A DNA stretch of 64,000 nucleotides, from assembly GCA_039586575.1 (NCBI GenBank), contig JBDHKD010000009.1, forward strand, positions 30,315 to 94,314. Reading direction: 5' to 3'. This DNA is from G020344215 sp039586575 (GTDB lineage Bacteria > Gemmatimonadota > Gemmatimonadetes > Palauibacterales > KS3-K002). The position numbers and the translations under genes were made by a program. Numbering within the stretch: the first letter of the stretch is position 1; the number at the start of each line of letters is the position of its first letter. The notes beneath the pieces are model-generated. The model was not told the DNA's origin, did not search any database, and saw only the letters and a list, made by a program, of their open reading frames with translations. Positions 1-7,594 of this stretch are shown piece after piece.

Positions 1-1184
1 TCGGCGAAGTCGAGGTTCTGAACCAGATCGCGATTCTCCGAGCCCGGCTCCACGACGCCGGGCCAGCGAACGATGAGCGGCATGCGCAACGACTCTTCAT
101 ACATCCAGCGTTTGTCGTACCAACCGTGATCGCCGAGGTAGAACCCCTGGTCCGAGGAATAGATGACCACGGTGTTCTCGGCGAGCCCCGATTGGTCGAG
201 ATAGTCGAGCACCCGTCCCAAGTTGTCATCTACGGAAGCGATCGTCCGCAGGTAGTCCTTGATGTAGCGTTGGTATCTCCAGCGGACGAGCTCGTCACCG
301 CTCAGGCCCGCTTCAGCAAAAGCCGCATTCTTCGGTCCGTAGGCAGCGTTCCAGCGCAGCAACTGCTCGTCATTGAGCTGCGTTGGTGGCTCGAGTTTCA
401 AATCGAGCTCGTAGAGGTGGTCCGCGATGGTCATCTCCTGCGTTCGGGCGGCACTGCTTCGACCGGAGTAGTTGTCGAACAGCGTCGTCGGCTCCGGGAG
501 GTCGATGTCGTCGTATAAGGTCAGGTGGTCCGGGGCGGGCTCCCATCTGCGGTGTGGGGCTTTGTGTTGGTACAACAGCACGAAAGGTCGGTCCGGATCC
601 CGGATGTTCGCCAACCAGTCGAGAACCTTCTCGGTGATGATATCGGTCACGTAGCCCGTGTGCTCGACTCGGCCCGCGGCTGTGACGAAGTCGGGGTTGT
701 AGTAGGTGCCTTGCCCGGGCAGCACTTCCCAGTGGTCGAATCCGCTGGGCGTGCTCTTGAGATGCCACTTGCCGATGATGGCGGTCTGGTAGCCGGACGC
801 TTGTAGGAGTTTCGGGAAGGCCGGCTGCGTGCTGTCGAATGCCTCCCGGTTCGTGAGCACGCCGTTCATGTGGCTGTGCTTCCCGGTGAGGATGACGGCA
901 CGACTCGGCGCGCAGATCGAGTTGGTCACGAACGCGCTGCGAAAGATCATCCCTTCACGCGCCAGCCTGTCGATGTTCGGCGTCGCCCCCAGGCGTGAGC
1001 CGTAGGCGCCGATGGCGTGAGCGGCGTGGTCGTCGGCAAAAACGAAGAGAATGTTGGGGCGCTGAACGGCGGTGGCCGTGTCGTCGCGGCCGGAGCAGGC
1101 GGCGAGCGCGAGCGCATGAATCGCGAGCACACAGCGCAGCGCGTCGATCCCAGCGCGCCGGCCGAGCTTGTTGCTTCTGTTCAT
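1..1184 (-). CDS. Type I sulfatase, lipoprotein, C-terminus outside the window
   Basis: Formylglycine-dependent sulfatase that would hydrolyse sulfate esters, probably on sulfated glycans. Translating the minus strand from the ATG at 1182-1184 gives 394 uninterrupted codons running off the left edge. A lipoprotein signal ends in LALAAC (Cys30), so the enzyme is probably membrane-anchored in the periplasm or on the surface. Metal-binding Asp51-Asp52 lie in the FADDH segment. The core CAPSR motif has Cys91 as the residue converted to formylglycine, followed by TGKHSH with the expected Lys and His. Further on, SSDQGFYLGDHG is the usual second metal/substrate motif. Activity needs a formylglycine-generating enzyme, which is not encoded here. 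It lies 30 bp downstream of a sulfatase remnant on the same strand, so the two probably formed a tandem pair. Substrate specificity cannot be read from the fragment. Confidence 0.93.
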   Translation of the reverse strand, partial: MNRSNKLGRRAGIDALRCVLAIHALALAACSGRDDTATAVQRPNILFVFADDHAAHAIGAYGSRLGATPNIDRLAREGMIFRSAFVTNSICAPSRAVILTGKHSHMNGVLTNREAFDSTQPAFPKLLQASGYQTAIIGKWHLKSTPSGFDHWEVLPGQGTYYNPDFVTAAGRVEHTGYVTDIITEKVLDWLANIRDPDRPFVLLYQHKAPHRRWEPAPDHLTLYDDIDLPEPTTLFDNYSGRSSAARTQEMTIADHLYELDLKLEPPTQLNDEQLLRWNAAYGPKNAAFAEAGLSGDELVRWRYQRYIKDYLRTIASVDDNLGRVLDYLDQSGLAENTVVIYSSDQGFYLGDHGWYDKRWMYEESLRMPLIVRWPGVVEPGSENRDLVQNLDFA

Positions 1185-1214
1185 GATCGGCTGCTCCCTG
1201 ATCGAGCGGTCGCT

Positions 1215-1674
1215 CTATTCGGACTTCCGCCGCTGCGCTGGAACTAGCGGGAAGAGCTCCGATTCGCTGCGGCCAGTCCGCATGATCTCCGCGATTCTGG
1301 CGACGATCTCCGGATGTGCGGCGGCAACATCGCGCTGCTCGGCAATGTCGGATTCGAGATCGTACAGCTCTATCTCGCTCTCCACGCTGGCGCGGTAGGC
1401 CTTCCACGCACCGAGGCGAACGGCCTGCTTCCCTTGATATTCCCAATACAGGTAGTCGTGCTGCCGCTGGTTCGCGTCACCGAGAAGAGTGGGGAGCATG
1501 GAAATCCCGTCCAAATCGACTCCGACCTGCGCGGCCGCGAGATCGGCGAAGGTGGGTGAAGACGATGTTGGGGGACTCGGTAGGTTCGGCGCAGGCGAGC
1601 AACACCGCCACCAATGCGGGGGCGGCACGGCCGAAGATGATCGGCCTGCTACGGGACTCGTATCGTCGGGTCAT
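1215..1674 (-). pseudogene. Sulfatase remnant with large internal deletion and frameshift
   Basis: The 5' part encodes a lipoprotein-type signal (LVAVLLAC) followed by SPNIVF, the usual first strand of a sulfatase. At about 1559 the reading frame must shift, and the sequence jumps straight to PTFADLA, which normally lies some 350-400 residues later in this family. From there a normal sulfatase C-terminus follows (DGISMLPTLLG, YLYWEYQGKQAVR, ELYDLESD) to the TAG at 1215-1217. The whole catalytic core, including the CxPSR site, is missing. It sits just upstream of an intact sulfatase on the same strand. The start is uncertain: ATG codons at 1722, 1698 and 1674 are in frame, none with a convincing ribosome-binding site. 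It is either a genuine decaying paralogue or a misassembly that collapsed two sulfatase genes. Confidence 0.8.
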
Positions 1675-1816
1675 AGGCTTGATCGGAAACGCTCTCATAG
1701 TAGCGCATCGCGGGCCCTGCATCTAGCGGACCCGGCATGGACGCTCTATGGTCCCTGTCAGCGGGGAGGTGAGATGAAGCGACCCGCCCCGCGTTTCGAC
1801 TAGAGGAGAGCAGAGG

Positions 1817-1990
1817 ATGAATGACGAGCACGTAGTGGCGATCATCGCAGCCATCCTCGCGGCGGGCCGCCTGGCCTGGGCCAGCGGCCAGGCCAGACCC
1901 CAGCCCGAGCGTTTGATCGCCGAAGAGGTGGCCGACGCCCTGGATCTCTATAACGAGGCGAAGAAGCTCGTCCTCGAAGCAGGCAAGTAA
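1817..1990 (+). CDS. Small protein of unknown function (57 aa)
   Basis: An ATG-to-TAA frame of 57 codons preceded by a purine-rich Shine-Dalgarno stretch (gaggagagcagagg) at good spacing. The N-terminal third (AIIAAILAAG) is hydrophobic enough for a short membrane or signal-like helix. The rest is charged and predicted helical (ERLIAEEVADALDLYNEAKK). It stands alone between the divergent sulfatase remnant and comF. I do not recognise a family. The strong ribosome-binding site and the alternation of hydrophobic and charged residues are the only support for it being real. Confidence 0.5.
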   Translation: MNDEHVVAIIAAILAAGRLAWASGQARPQPERLIAEEVADALDLYNEAKKLVLEAGK

Positions 1991-2034
1991 TCCGCCGATT
2001 CGGCGGCTAGACCCGCGCCGCCGTTCAGCATCCG

Positions 2035-2871
2035 TTGATCCGCGCTGCCCATCTTCTCGCTGTGGATGGGGATTGGGAAGGGGATGGCCGGCCCCCTACT
2101 CCTCGGTTGCGCCAGTGGCTGGATCGGCTGCTGCCCCCGGTTTGCGTCATCTGCGCGGACCCACTCAACGCGCGTGAAGGCCACGTCTGCGGGCTTTGCT
2201 GGGCGCGGGCCCGGCGTCAGCGTCCCCCCTGCTGCCCCCGCTGCGGGATCGCCTTATATGACAGCGGCATCGCATTTAATCACAACAACATAGGTAGTTC
2301 GACCTTTAGCTGCATCGAGTGCCGGGACTGGCTGCCCTATCTCCGATCGGCTCGCTCGCCGTTCCTCATGTCCGGCACGGCCGCCGCGTTGGTCCGTGCT
2401 CTGAAGTACGGAGGGTGGAAGCAGCTGGCAGTGGAGATGGGCGCGCGGATGGCGGCAACGCGATTCCCTTCATCCGCGGTATCGGAGATCGGCGGCGTGG
2501 TCGCGGTGCCGTTGAGCGCTGCGCGCCTGCGGGAGCGGGGTTACAACCAGGCGGAGCTGCTCGCCGAGGCCGTGGCGAGTCGGCGCGGTTGGCCGTTGCT
2601 TGCCCGGGCTCTCGTGCGGGAGCGGCACACCGAGCGTCAGGCGCGTCTGAGCCCGGGCGAGCGGCAGGCGAACGTAGCGGGGGCGTTCGCAGTCCCGGCC
2701 GATGGTCGTCTGCGGGTGATCGACAGTCATCTTCTCCTGGTCGATGACGTTCTGACCACAGGTGCGACGGTTCAGGATTGCGTGCGTGCTCTCTGTGGGG
2801 CGGGGGCGAGGGCGGTGAGCGTGCTGACGTTCGCCAGGGCGCGGCGCGAGCTGCCGACGGGCGGCATCTGA
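2035..2871 (+). CDS. comF: ComF family phosphoribosyltransferase-like protein
   Basis: ComF/GntX-family protein, associated in other bacteria with DNA uptake and recombination; its enzymatic role is not firmly known. The N-terminus has zinc-ribbon cysteines (CVIC, CGLC, CPRC, CIEC). The C-terminal half is a type I phosphoribosyltransferase fold with the PRPP loop LLLVDDVLTTGAT and the family signature RERGYNQAELLA. The 278 residues are somewhat longer than usual, because about 20 extra residues separate the last two CxxC pairs. That part of the DNA (about 2255-2310) is visibly more A+T-rich than its surroundings. The chosen start is TTG 2035; GTG 2062 is also in frame and would lose only residues before the zinc ribbon. 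Confidence 0.85.
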   Translation: MIRAAHLLAVDGDWEGDGRPPTPRLRQWLDRLLPPVCVICADPLNAREGHVCGLCWARARRQRPPCCPRCGIALYDSGIAFNHNNIGSSTFSCIECRDWLPYLRSARSPFLMSGTAAALVRALKYGGWKQLAVEMGARMAATRFPSSAVSEIGGVVAVPLSAARLRERGYNQAELLAEAVASRRGWPLLARALVRERHTERQARLSPGERQANVAGAFAVPADGRLRVIDSHLLLVDDVLTTGATVQDCVRALCGAGARAVSVLTFARARRELPTGGI

Positions 2872-2957
2872 CTCTTTCCGGCGGGAGCCGGCAGCCCTAA
2901 TGTAAAGGCGGCAAGAGCCCCACATCACTGGACACGAGCTATGGAGGTCGGGGAGCG

Positions 2958-3971
2958 ATGGCAGTTCGAGTCGGCATCAACGGATTTGGGCGAATCGGAC
3001 GCATGATCATGCGGGCGGCCAAGAAGGACGGCCGAGGAAAGGACATCGATTTTGTCGCGGTCAACGATTTGACGGACACCGCGACGCTGGCCCACCTGTT
3101 CCGGTACGACTCCGTCCACGGCCACTACCCGGGGACGGTTGAAGCCAAGGGCGACAGCCTGGTGATCGACGGGGACGAGCTGAAGGTGTTGTCCGAGCGG
3201 GACCCGGCGAAGCTGCCGTGGAAGGATCTGGGTGTCGACATCGTATTCGAGTCCACCGGCATCTTCAGATCACGGGAAGACGCGGGCAAGCATCTGGCGG
3301 GTGGTGCGAAGAAGGTTGTGATCACGGCGCCTGCCAAGAAAGAGGATCTCTCCATCTGCCTCGGGGTGAACAACGAGGCCTATGACCCCAAGACGCACAA
3401 CATCATTTCGAATGCCAGCTGCACGACCAATTGCCTGGCGCCGGTCGTCAAAGTCCTGCTCGAGGAGTTCGGTTTCAAGCGGGGCTTCATGACCACGATC
3501 CACAGCTTCACCAACGATCAGCGCCTGCTGGACCTTCCACACAAGGACTTGCGGCGTGCTCGGGCGGCAGCGGTCTCGATGATTCCGACGACCACCGGTG
3601 CAGCGAAGGCGACGGGTGTCGTTATACCCGAGGTGAAGGGAAGGCTGGATGGAATCGCTGTGCGCGTGCCCACGCCCAACGTGTCACTGACCGACCTGGT
3701 AGCGGTGCTCGACAAGACGCCGAGCGCCGACGAGATCAACGCGGCGTTCAAGAAATACGCCGGCGGTAAGATGAAGGGCATCCTCGACTACAGCGATGAG
3801 CCGCTGGTCTCGGTCGATTACATCGGCAATCCGGCCAGTTCGATCGTCGACGGGCAATCGACGAACATCATCGACGGAAACTTCGTCAAGGTGCTGGCCT
3901 GGTATGACAACGAGTGGGGCTACTCCTGTCGCTGCGTCGACCTGGCCAACTACATCGCGGAGCGCCTCTAA
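2958..3971 (+). CDS. gap: Glyceraldehyde-3-phosphate dehydrogenase
   Basis: Cytosolic glycolytic enzyme converting glyceraldehyde-3-phosphate, NAD+ and phosphate to 1,3-bisphosphoglycerate. It is 337 residues, the normal length. The N-terminal Rossmann motif INGFGRIGR is present, the catalytic cysteine is Cys155 in SNASCTTNCLAP, and His182 lies in TTIHSFT. The C-terminus ends with WYDNEWGYS, the family signature. A Shine-Dalgarno (ggaggtcgggg) precedes the ATG. It leads the gap-pgk-tpiA set, with pgk 15 bp downstream, consistent with one transcript for lower glycolysis or gluconeogenesis. Confidence 0.98.
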   Translation: MAVRVGINGFGRIGRMIMRAAKKDGRGKDIDFVAVNDLTDTATLAHLFRYDSVHGHYPGTVEAKGDSLVIDGDELKVLSERDPAKLPWKDLGVDIVFESTGIFRSREDAGKHLAGGAKKVVITAPAKKEDLSICLGVNNEAYDPKTHNIISNASCTTNCLAPVVKVLLEEFGFKRGFMTTIHSFTNDQRLLDLPHKDLRRARAAAVSMIPTTTGAAKATGVVIPEVKGRLDGIAVRVPTPNVSLTDLVAVLDKTPSADEINAAFKKYAGGKMKGILDYSDEPLVSVDYIGNPASSIVDGQSTNIIDGNFVKVLAWYDNEWGYSCRCVDLANYIAERL

Positions 3972-3986
3972 CCCCTTAATTGCGCC

Positions 3987-5192
3987 ATGTTAGAGAAACT
4001 GACCGTCCGCGACCTGAGCGACGTCCAGCTGCAGGGGAAACGGGCGCTGGTGCGCGTCGACTACAACGTCCCTCTCGATGATGAGGGTCAGGTGGCGGAC
4101 GATGCACGCATCCAGGCGACCCTGCCCACTTTGGAGTATCTGCGAGGCCGGGATGCCAGAATCGTCCTCATGTCTCACCTCGGGCGACCGAAGGGGGAGC
4201 CGAGGCCCCAATACTCGCTGCAGCCGGTTGCCGTGCACCTTGCTGAGCTTCTGGGCGTGGAAGTGGCTTTCGTGCCGGCGATCGGCTCGGGGGAAGCGTT
4301 GGCGAGATCGGAGGGGCTCGAACCGGGGCAGCTCATGCTGCTCGAGAACACGCGGTTCGATCCGCGGGAGACGAAGAACGATCCCGGCCTGGCGCGTGAG
4401 CTCGCCAAGCTGGGCGACGTCTTCGTGAACGATGCCTTCGGTACCGCGCACAGGGCGCATGCCTCCACCGCCGGGGTCGCCGCGTTCTTGCGGCCGGCGG
4501 TGGCCGGGCTGCTGATGGAGCGCGAGCTGGAGTATCTCGGTGGCTTGCTGGGGGAGCCGGAGCGTCCGTTCATCGCTCTGCTGGGCGGGGCGAAAGTCAG
4601 TGGAAAGCTCGATCTGATCGAGAACCTGCTTGGGCAGGTGGACAAGCTTTGCGTCGGTGGCGCGATGGCGTGCACCTTCTTGAGAGCGATGGGCCTGGCG
4701 ACGGGCAAGTCGCTGGTCGAAGAGGACCTGATCGATTTCGCGAGCCAGATGCTCGAGAAGGCCGGCGACGCTCTTGTGCTCCCCGTGGACGCGGTGGTGG
4801 CCCCGGCGATCGAGCGCGGCGACCAGGCGCGGGTGGTCGGCCGCGGAAGTATAGGGGCAGGGCAGATGGTGCTCGATATCGGGCCCGATAGCGCGGCCGA
4901 GTTCGCCCGTATCGCTGGGGAAGCGCGAACCATCCTCTGGAACGGTCCCATGGGCGTGTTCGAGCAATCGGCATTCGCCGAAGGGACACGCGTTATCGGG
5001 AAGGCGGTCGCCGCCGCCACCACCGCCGGCGCGACGAGTGTGGTTGGAGGAGGAGACAGCGCGGCGGCAGTCGCCGCCTTGGAGCTGGCGGAGCAGATGA
5101 GCCATGTCTCCACCGGTGGCGGCGCGACGCTCGAGTTCCTGGCCGGTAAGGAGTTGCCCGGCGTCAGTGCGCTAACGGATCGGGGAGGCTGA
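3987..5192 (+). CDS. pgk: Phosphoglycerate kinase
   Basis: Catalyses phosphate transfer between 1,3-bisphosphoglycerate and ADP, giving 3-phosphoglycerate and ATP. The 401 residues match the family length. Motifs in order: RVDYNVPLDD near the N-terminus, SHLGRPKGEPR, ENTRFDPRE, NDAFGTAHRAHAST, LLGGAKVSGK in the hinge and nucleotide region, and the C-terminal glycine-rich VVGGGDSAAAV and STGGGATLEFL segments. It starts 15 bp after gap, and its TGA overlaps the tpiA ATG by one base, so translation is probably coupled. Confidence 0.98.
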   Translation: MLEKLTVRDLSDVQLQGKRALVRVDYNVPLDDEGQVADDARIQATLPTLEYLRGRDARIVLMSHLGRPKGEPRPQYSLQPVAVHLAELLGVEVAFVPAIGSGEALARSEGLEPGQLMLLENTRFDPRETKNDPGLARELAKLGDVFVNDAFGTAHRAHASTAGVAAFLRPAVAGLLMERELEYLGGLLGEPERPFIALLGGAKVSGKLDLIENLLGQVDKLCVGGAMACTFLRAMGLATGKSLVEEDLIDFASQMLEKAGDALVLPVDAVVAPAIERGDQARVVGRGSIGAGQMVLDIGPDSAAEFARIAGEARTILWNGPMGVFEQSAFAEGTRVIGKAVAAATTAGATSVVGGGDSAAAVAALELAEQMSHVSTGGGATLEFLAGKELPGVSALTDRGG

Positions 5193-5959
5193 TGAGCTTC
5201 AACAAACCGTTCTTCGGTGGCAACTGGAAAATGAACCACGGGCCGAGCGCGGCTCGTGCGTTCGTCGAGGAATTCGTGGCGCTTTACCCACCGCGCGACG
5301 ACCGGTGCGTCGTGTTCTTTCCGCCTGCCATCTCGCTGGCCGAGTTCCAGGCGGCGGCCGCGGGTCGGAGCGACCTGCTGACCGGCTTGCAGGACATCTA
5401 CTGGGAAGCCGCCGGTGCGTTCACCGGGTCGCTCTCGGCTGGCATGGCCAAGGACGCGCGAGCCAGCTTTGTGCTCGCCGGCCACTCCGAGCGGCGCCAC
5501 GTATTCGGCGACACCGACGAGGATGTGTCACGCAAGGTGGCGGCCATTGCCGGTGCAGATCTGACAGCGGTCCTCTGCGTCGGGGAACAGCTCGAAGAGC
5601 GCGATCGCGGTGAGGTCGATACGGTCGTCACCCGCCAGCTCGAGGCCGGACTGAGCAGGTTGAGCGACGAGCAGGTCGAGGGAGCCGTCATCGCCTACGA
5701 ACCGGTCTGGGCGATCGGCACCGGTCGCACGGCCAGTCCGGAGGATGCCAACCAGGTGCACGCGCTGATCCGCGAGCTGCTGGTCGGGCGGGTCGGTGAG
5801 ACAGCCGCCCTGGCGATCCCGATCCTCTACGGTGGAAGCGTCAAGAGCGGCAACATCGAGGAGCTTCTGGCAGCGCCGGCGATCGACGGGGTCTTGGTCG
5901 GAGGGGCGAGCCTCGATCCGCTGGAGTTCGCAAGGATCTGTAGCGCCGGCGGCCGTTGA
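5192..5959 (+). CDS. tpiA: Triosephosphate isomerase
   Basis: Interconverts dihydroxyacetone phosphate and glyceraldehyde-3-phosphate. The 255-residue TIM barrel has Lys13 in GGNWKMNH, His98 in LAGHSERR and Glu170 in AYEPVWAIGTG, plus the phosphate-binding loop YGGSVK near the C-terminus. It overlaps pgk by one base and is the last gene of the glycolytic set. A hairpin at about 6073 lies between it and the next small gene. Confidence 0.98.
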   Translation: MSFNKPFFGGNWKMNHGPSAARAFVEEFVALYPPRDDRCVVFFPPAISLAEFQAAAAGRSDLLTGLQDIYWEAAGAFTGSLSAGMAKDARASFVLAGHSERRHVFGDTDEDVSRKVAAIAGADLTAVLCVGEQLEERDRGEVDTVVTRQLEAGLSRLSDEQVEGAVIAYEPVWAIGTGRTASPEDANQVHALIRELLVGRVGETAALAIPILYGGSVKSGNIEELLAAPAIDGVLVGGASLDPLEFARICSAGGR

Positions 5960-6072
5960 CGGTTAAGAGATAAGGGAGGGCAACACTGCCCCCCCTGCCG
6001 CTGGGGCCGCGATCCCCACGTATAGAGATGTTGACAGTTGGCCTGTTGCGCAGCGCTGCTAGTAGAACGAAT

Positions 6073-6110
6073 CCCGGGATCAGCTCCTGCCCCGCATCTG
6101 TCCCGGGTTT
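6073..6110 (+). terminator. Possible terminator downstream of tpiA
   Basis: Inverted repeat CCCGGGA (6073-6079) and TCCCGGG (6101-6107) followed by TTT and then CACTTTTG. The stem is short, the loop is 21 nt and the U-tract is interrupted, so this is a weak candidate. Confidence 0.35.
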
Positions 6111-6136
6111 CACTTTTGACCCTCATTGGAGCCAAT

Positions 6137-6301
6137 ATGACCGTGTATAAGGTGGTCCAGCTCAAAGAAAAGAAGGCGCTTGCTCAGGAACTCGAAGAAA
6201 CGCTCAACGAGCACGCCAAACGGGGCTGGACGTTCGTCGAGATGGAGAGGGCCCATAGGGCCGCCAGTCTCTTTTTTCTCCTCGTCTTTAGGAAAGACTA
6301 G
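6137..6301 (+). CDS. DUF4177-like small protein
   Basis: A 54-residue ATG frame. The pattern (YKVVQLKE, LEETLNEHAKRGWTFVEM, FFLLVFRKD) matches the short DUF4177 fold, in which a charged N-terminal strand, a helix with a conserved GW, and a hydrophobic C-terminal strand are typical. Function is unknown. It lies between tpiA and secG, with its own upstream hairpin and with the secG promoter downstream. Earlier in-frame starts exist, but the ATG at 6137 matches the usual domain start. Confidence 0.65.
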   Translation: MTVYKVVQLKEKKALAQELEETLNEHAKRGWTFVEMERAHRAASLFFLLVFRKD

Positions 6302-6421
6302 GGCCTTGGGCGGTGCTCATGCCGAAGGAATCTTCGTCGGCACTCTGGTGATACGCCGCCTAACGAACGTTTGCAGCTGGCGCCGCATGCTTCGCGTAGA
6401 TTGCCTTTGTGCCGGTGGTCG

Positions 6422-6449
6422 TTGACAGGTCCTGTGAAGCGTCTATACT
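6422..6449 (+). promoter_or_regulatory. Sigma-70-type promoter for secG
   Basis: TTGACA at 6422-6427, a 16-nt spacer, and TATACT at 6444-6449: a near-consensus promoter 64 bases before the secG GTG. The leader also holds a small GCCGC-TAG-GCGGC hairpin at 6461-6473. Confidence 0.75.
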
Positions 6450-6513
6450 TGGGCGGTTCCGCCGCTAGGCGGCAGTCGCAACAACCATGCAAGCAGACGG
6501 AAGGCAGTAGACG

Positions 6514-6930
6514 GTGTACGGCTTCATCCTGATGTTACTGGTCCTCGACGCGCTCCTCCTCGTGCTGGTGGTGCTCTTGCAGTCGGGGAAGGGTACGGGC
6601 CTCGCGGCGGAGTTCGGCGGCGCCTCCTCGTCGGCCGACTCCTTCATCGGGGGCCGGCAGGCGGCAACCCTGCTCACCAAGGCGAGCTGGGTGACGGGGG
6701 GCGCCTTCATGGGTTTGGCCTTGCTGCTGGCGATCCTCTCGGCGCGGACGCGGGCGCCGGCTTCAGTTCTGGAAGGCCAGTTTGCACCGCCCGCTCAGGA
6801 GGCGCCGACGCCGTTGTTGGATCGCGAGCAGACGCAGGGCCAGGTGCCGGAAGGGCTCGAGCTCGGAGGAGAAGCCGGCGGCCAGAGTGGCCAGGAGGGT
6901 CAGACGCCGCCCGAAGGGGGCGGCAACTGA
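6514..6930 (+). CDS. secG: Preprotein translocase subunit SecG
   Basis: Auxiliary inner-membrane subunit of the SecYEG channel. The first 75 residues contain two transmembrane helices (FILMLLVLDALLLVLVVLLQ and AFMGLALLLAILSA) around the conserved loop QSGKGTGLAAEFGG. The remaining 60 or so residues form a low-complexity Pro/Glu/Gly-rich cytoplasmic tail. The start is GTG 6514, chosen because the first membrane helix begins immediately after it. A strong promoter lies upstream and a perfect rho-independent terminator directly downstream, so it is probably monocistronic although physically close to tpiA. Confidence 0.92.
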   Translation: MYGFILMLLVLDALLLVLVVLLQSGKGTGLAAEFGGASSSADSFIGGRQAATLLTKASWVTGGAFMGLALLLAILSARTRAPASVLEGQFAPPAQEAPTPLLDREQTQGQVPEGLELGGEAGGQSGQEGQTPPEGGGN

Positions 6931-6942
6931 AGCGATCAAGCA

Positions 6943-6967
6943 CGGCCCGGACGTCCGGGCCGTTTTT
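6943..6967 (+). terminator. Rho-independent terminator after secG
   Basis: Perfect 10-bp inverted repeat CGGCCCGGAC / GTCCGGGCCG (6943-6962) immediately followed by TTTTT. It lies between the convergent ends of secG and the RNase HI-like gene. Confidence 0.88.
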
Positions 6968-6970
6968 CTG

Positions 6971-7594
6971 TCAGGGTGCGGGCGGCGGTTGCGGTGGCGG
7001 CCGGTCGGGGCTGAACGTCTGGTCGGGAGGCAGGTCGAAGAATTCGAGGAGCCGTCCCGCCTGTTGCTCCTCCTCGAGCCAGGCGTCGAAACCCGAGGGG
7101 ACGAGGCCGCCGGAGTCACGCTGCTGGCGCGCCGCCTCGACCGCGAGCCCGTTGACATACTCGTTTTTGGGGTCGCCGGCGTGACCCCGCACCCAGCGCC
7201 ATTCGATAGAGTGTCGCGACGCGACCTTTACCAGCTCGGACCAGATTGCCAGGTTCTCGATGGCGCCGCCCTTGCGCTTCCAGCCGCGGGCAGACCAGCT
7301 ATGAACCCAATCCTTCATCCCGCTGATCAAGTACGTGCTGTCGGAGTAGAATGCGACCCGACACGGCTGCCGCAAAGCGCGCAGGGCCTCGATAGCGCTG
7401 CGCAGGGCCATGCGGTTGTTGGTGGTATCGGGCTCGCTGACGACGTAATCACGCCGGGTCCAGCCGCGCTTCGCGTCGAAAGTCTCGACCAGGCCTGCTG
7501 CCCCACCCGGCGTGGCTCGATCACTGAACTGGTTGCCCAGGCACGATTCGTCGGCGTGGATGTACACGAGCTCGCGGTACTCGAGTGCGCTCAT
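6971..7594 (-). CDS. RNase HI-like protein with altered active site
   Basis: The RNase H fold is clear: YIHADESCLGN, the conserved TTNNRM segment, YSDSTYLI, and WRWVRGHAGDPKNEY match the four landmark regions of bacterial RNase HI. Aligned by eye to the E. coli enzyme, the first Asp (Asp15) and the third (Asp84) are kept. The Glu that follows NNRM is Ala63 (NNRMALR), and the fourth carboxylate, in the NER-C-D-ELA segment, is Asn (NEYVNGLA). The first motif also has Glu where Gly is usual. The C-terminal 50 residues are an extra proline-rich tail. Removing R-loop RNA is therefore not assured; it may be a divergent active clade or a binding-only protein. Its start codon overlaps the carA start on the other strand. 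Confidence 0.8.
   Translation of the reverse strand: MSALEYRELVYIHADESCLGNQFSDRATPGGAAGLVETFDAKRGWTRRDYVVSEPDTTNNRMALRSAIEALRALRQPCRVAFYSDSTYLISGMKDWVHSWSARGWKRKGGAIENLAIWSELVKVASRHSIEWRWVRGHAGDPKNEYVNGLAVEAARQQRDSGGLVPSGFDAWLEEEQQAGRLLEFFDLPPDQTFSPDRPPPQPPPAP

Noticed and set aside
4175..5500. 441-residue frame on the minus strand across pgk and tpiA
   Set aside because: Antisense shadow in GC-rich DNA; the plus strand encodes clear, full-length enzymes and the minus product has low-complexity Ser/Arg/Pro composition.
6031..6036. TTGACA upstream of the DUF4177-like gene
   Set aside because: No acceptable -10 element at 15-19 bases spacing.
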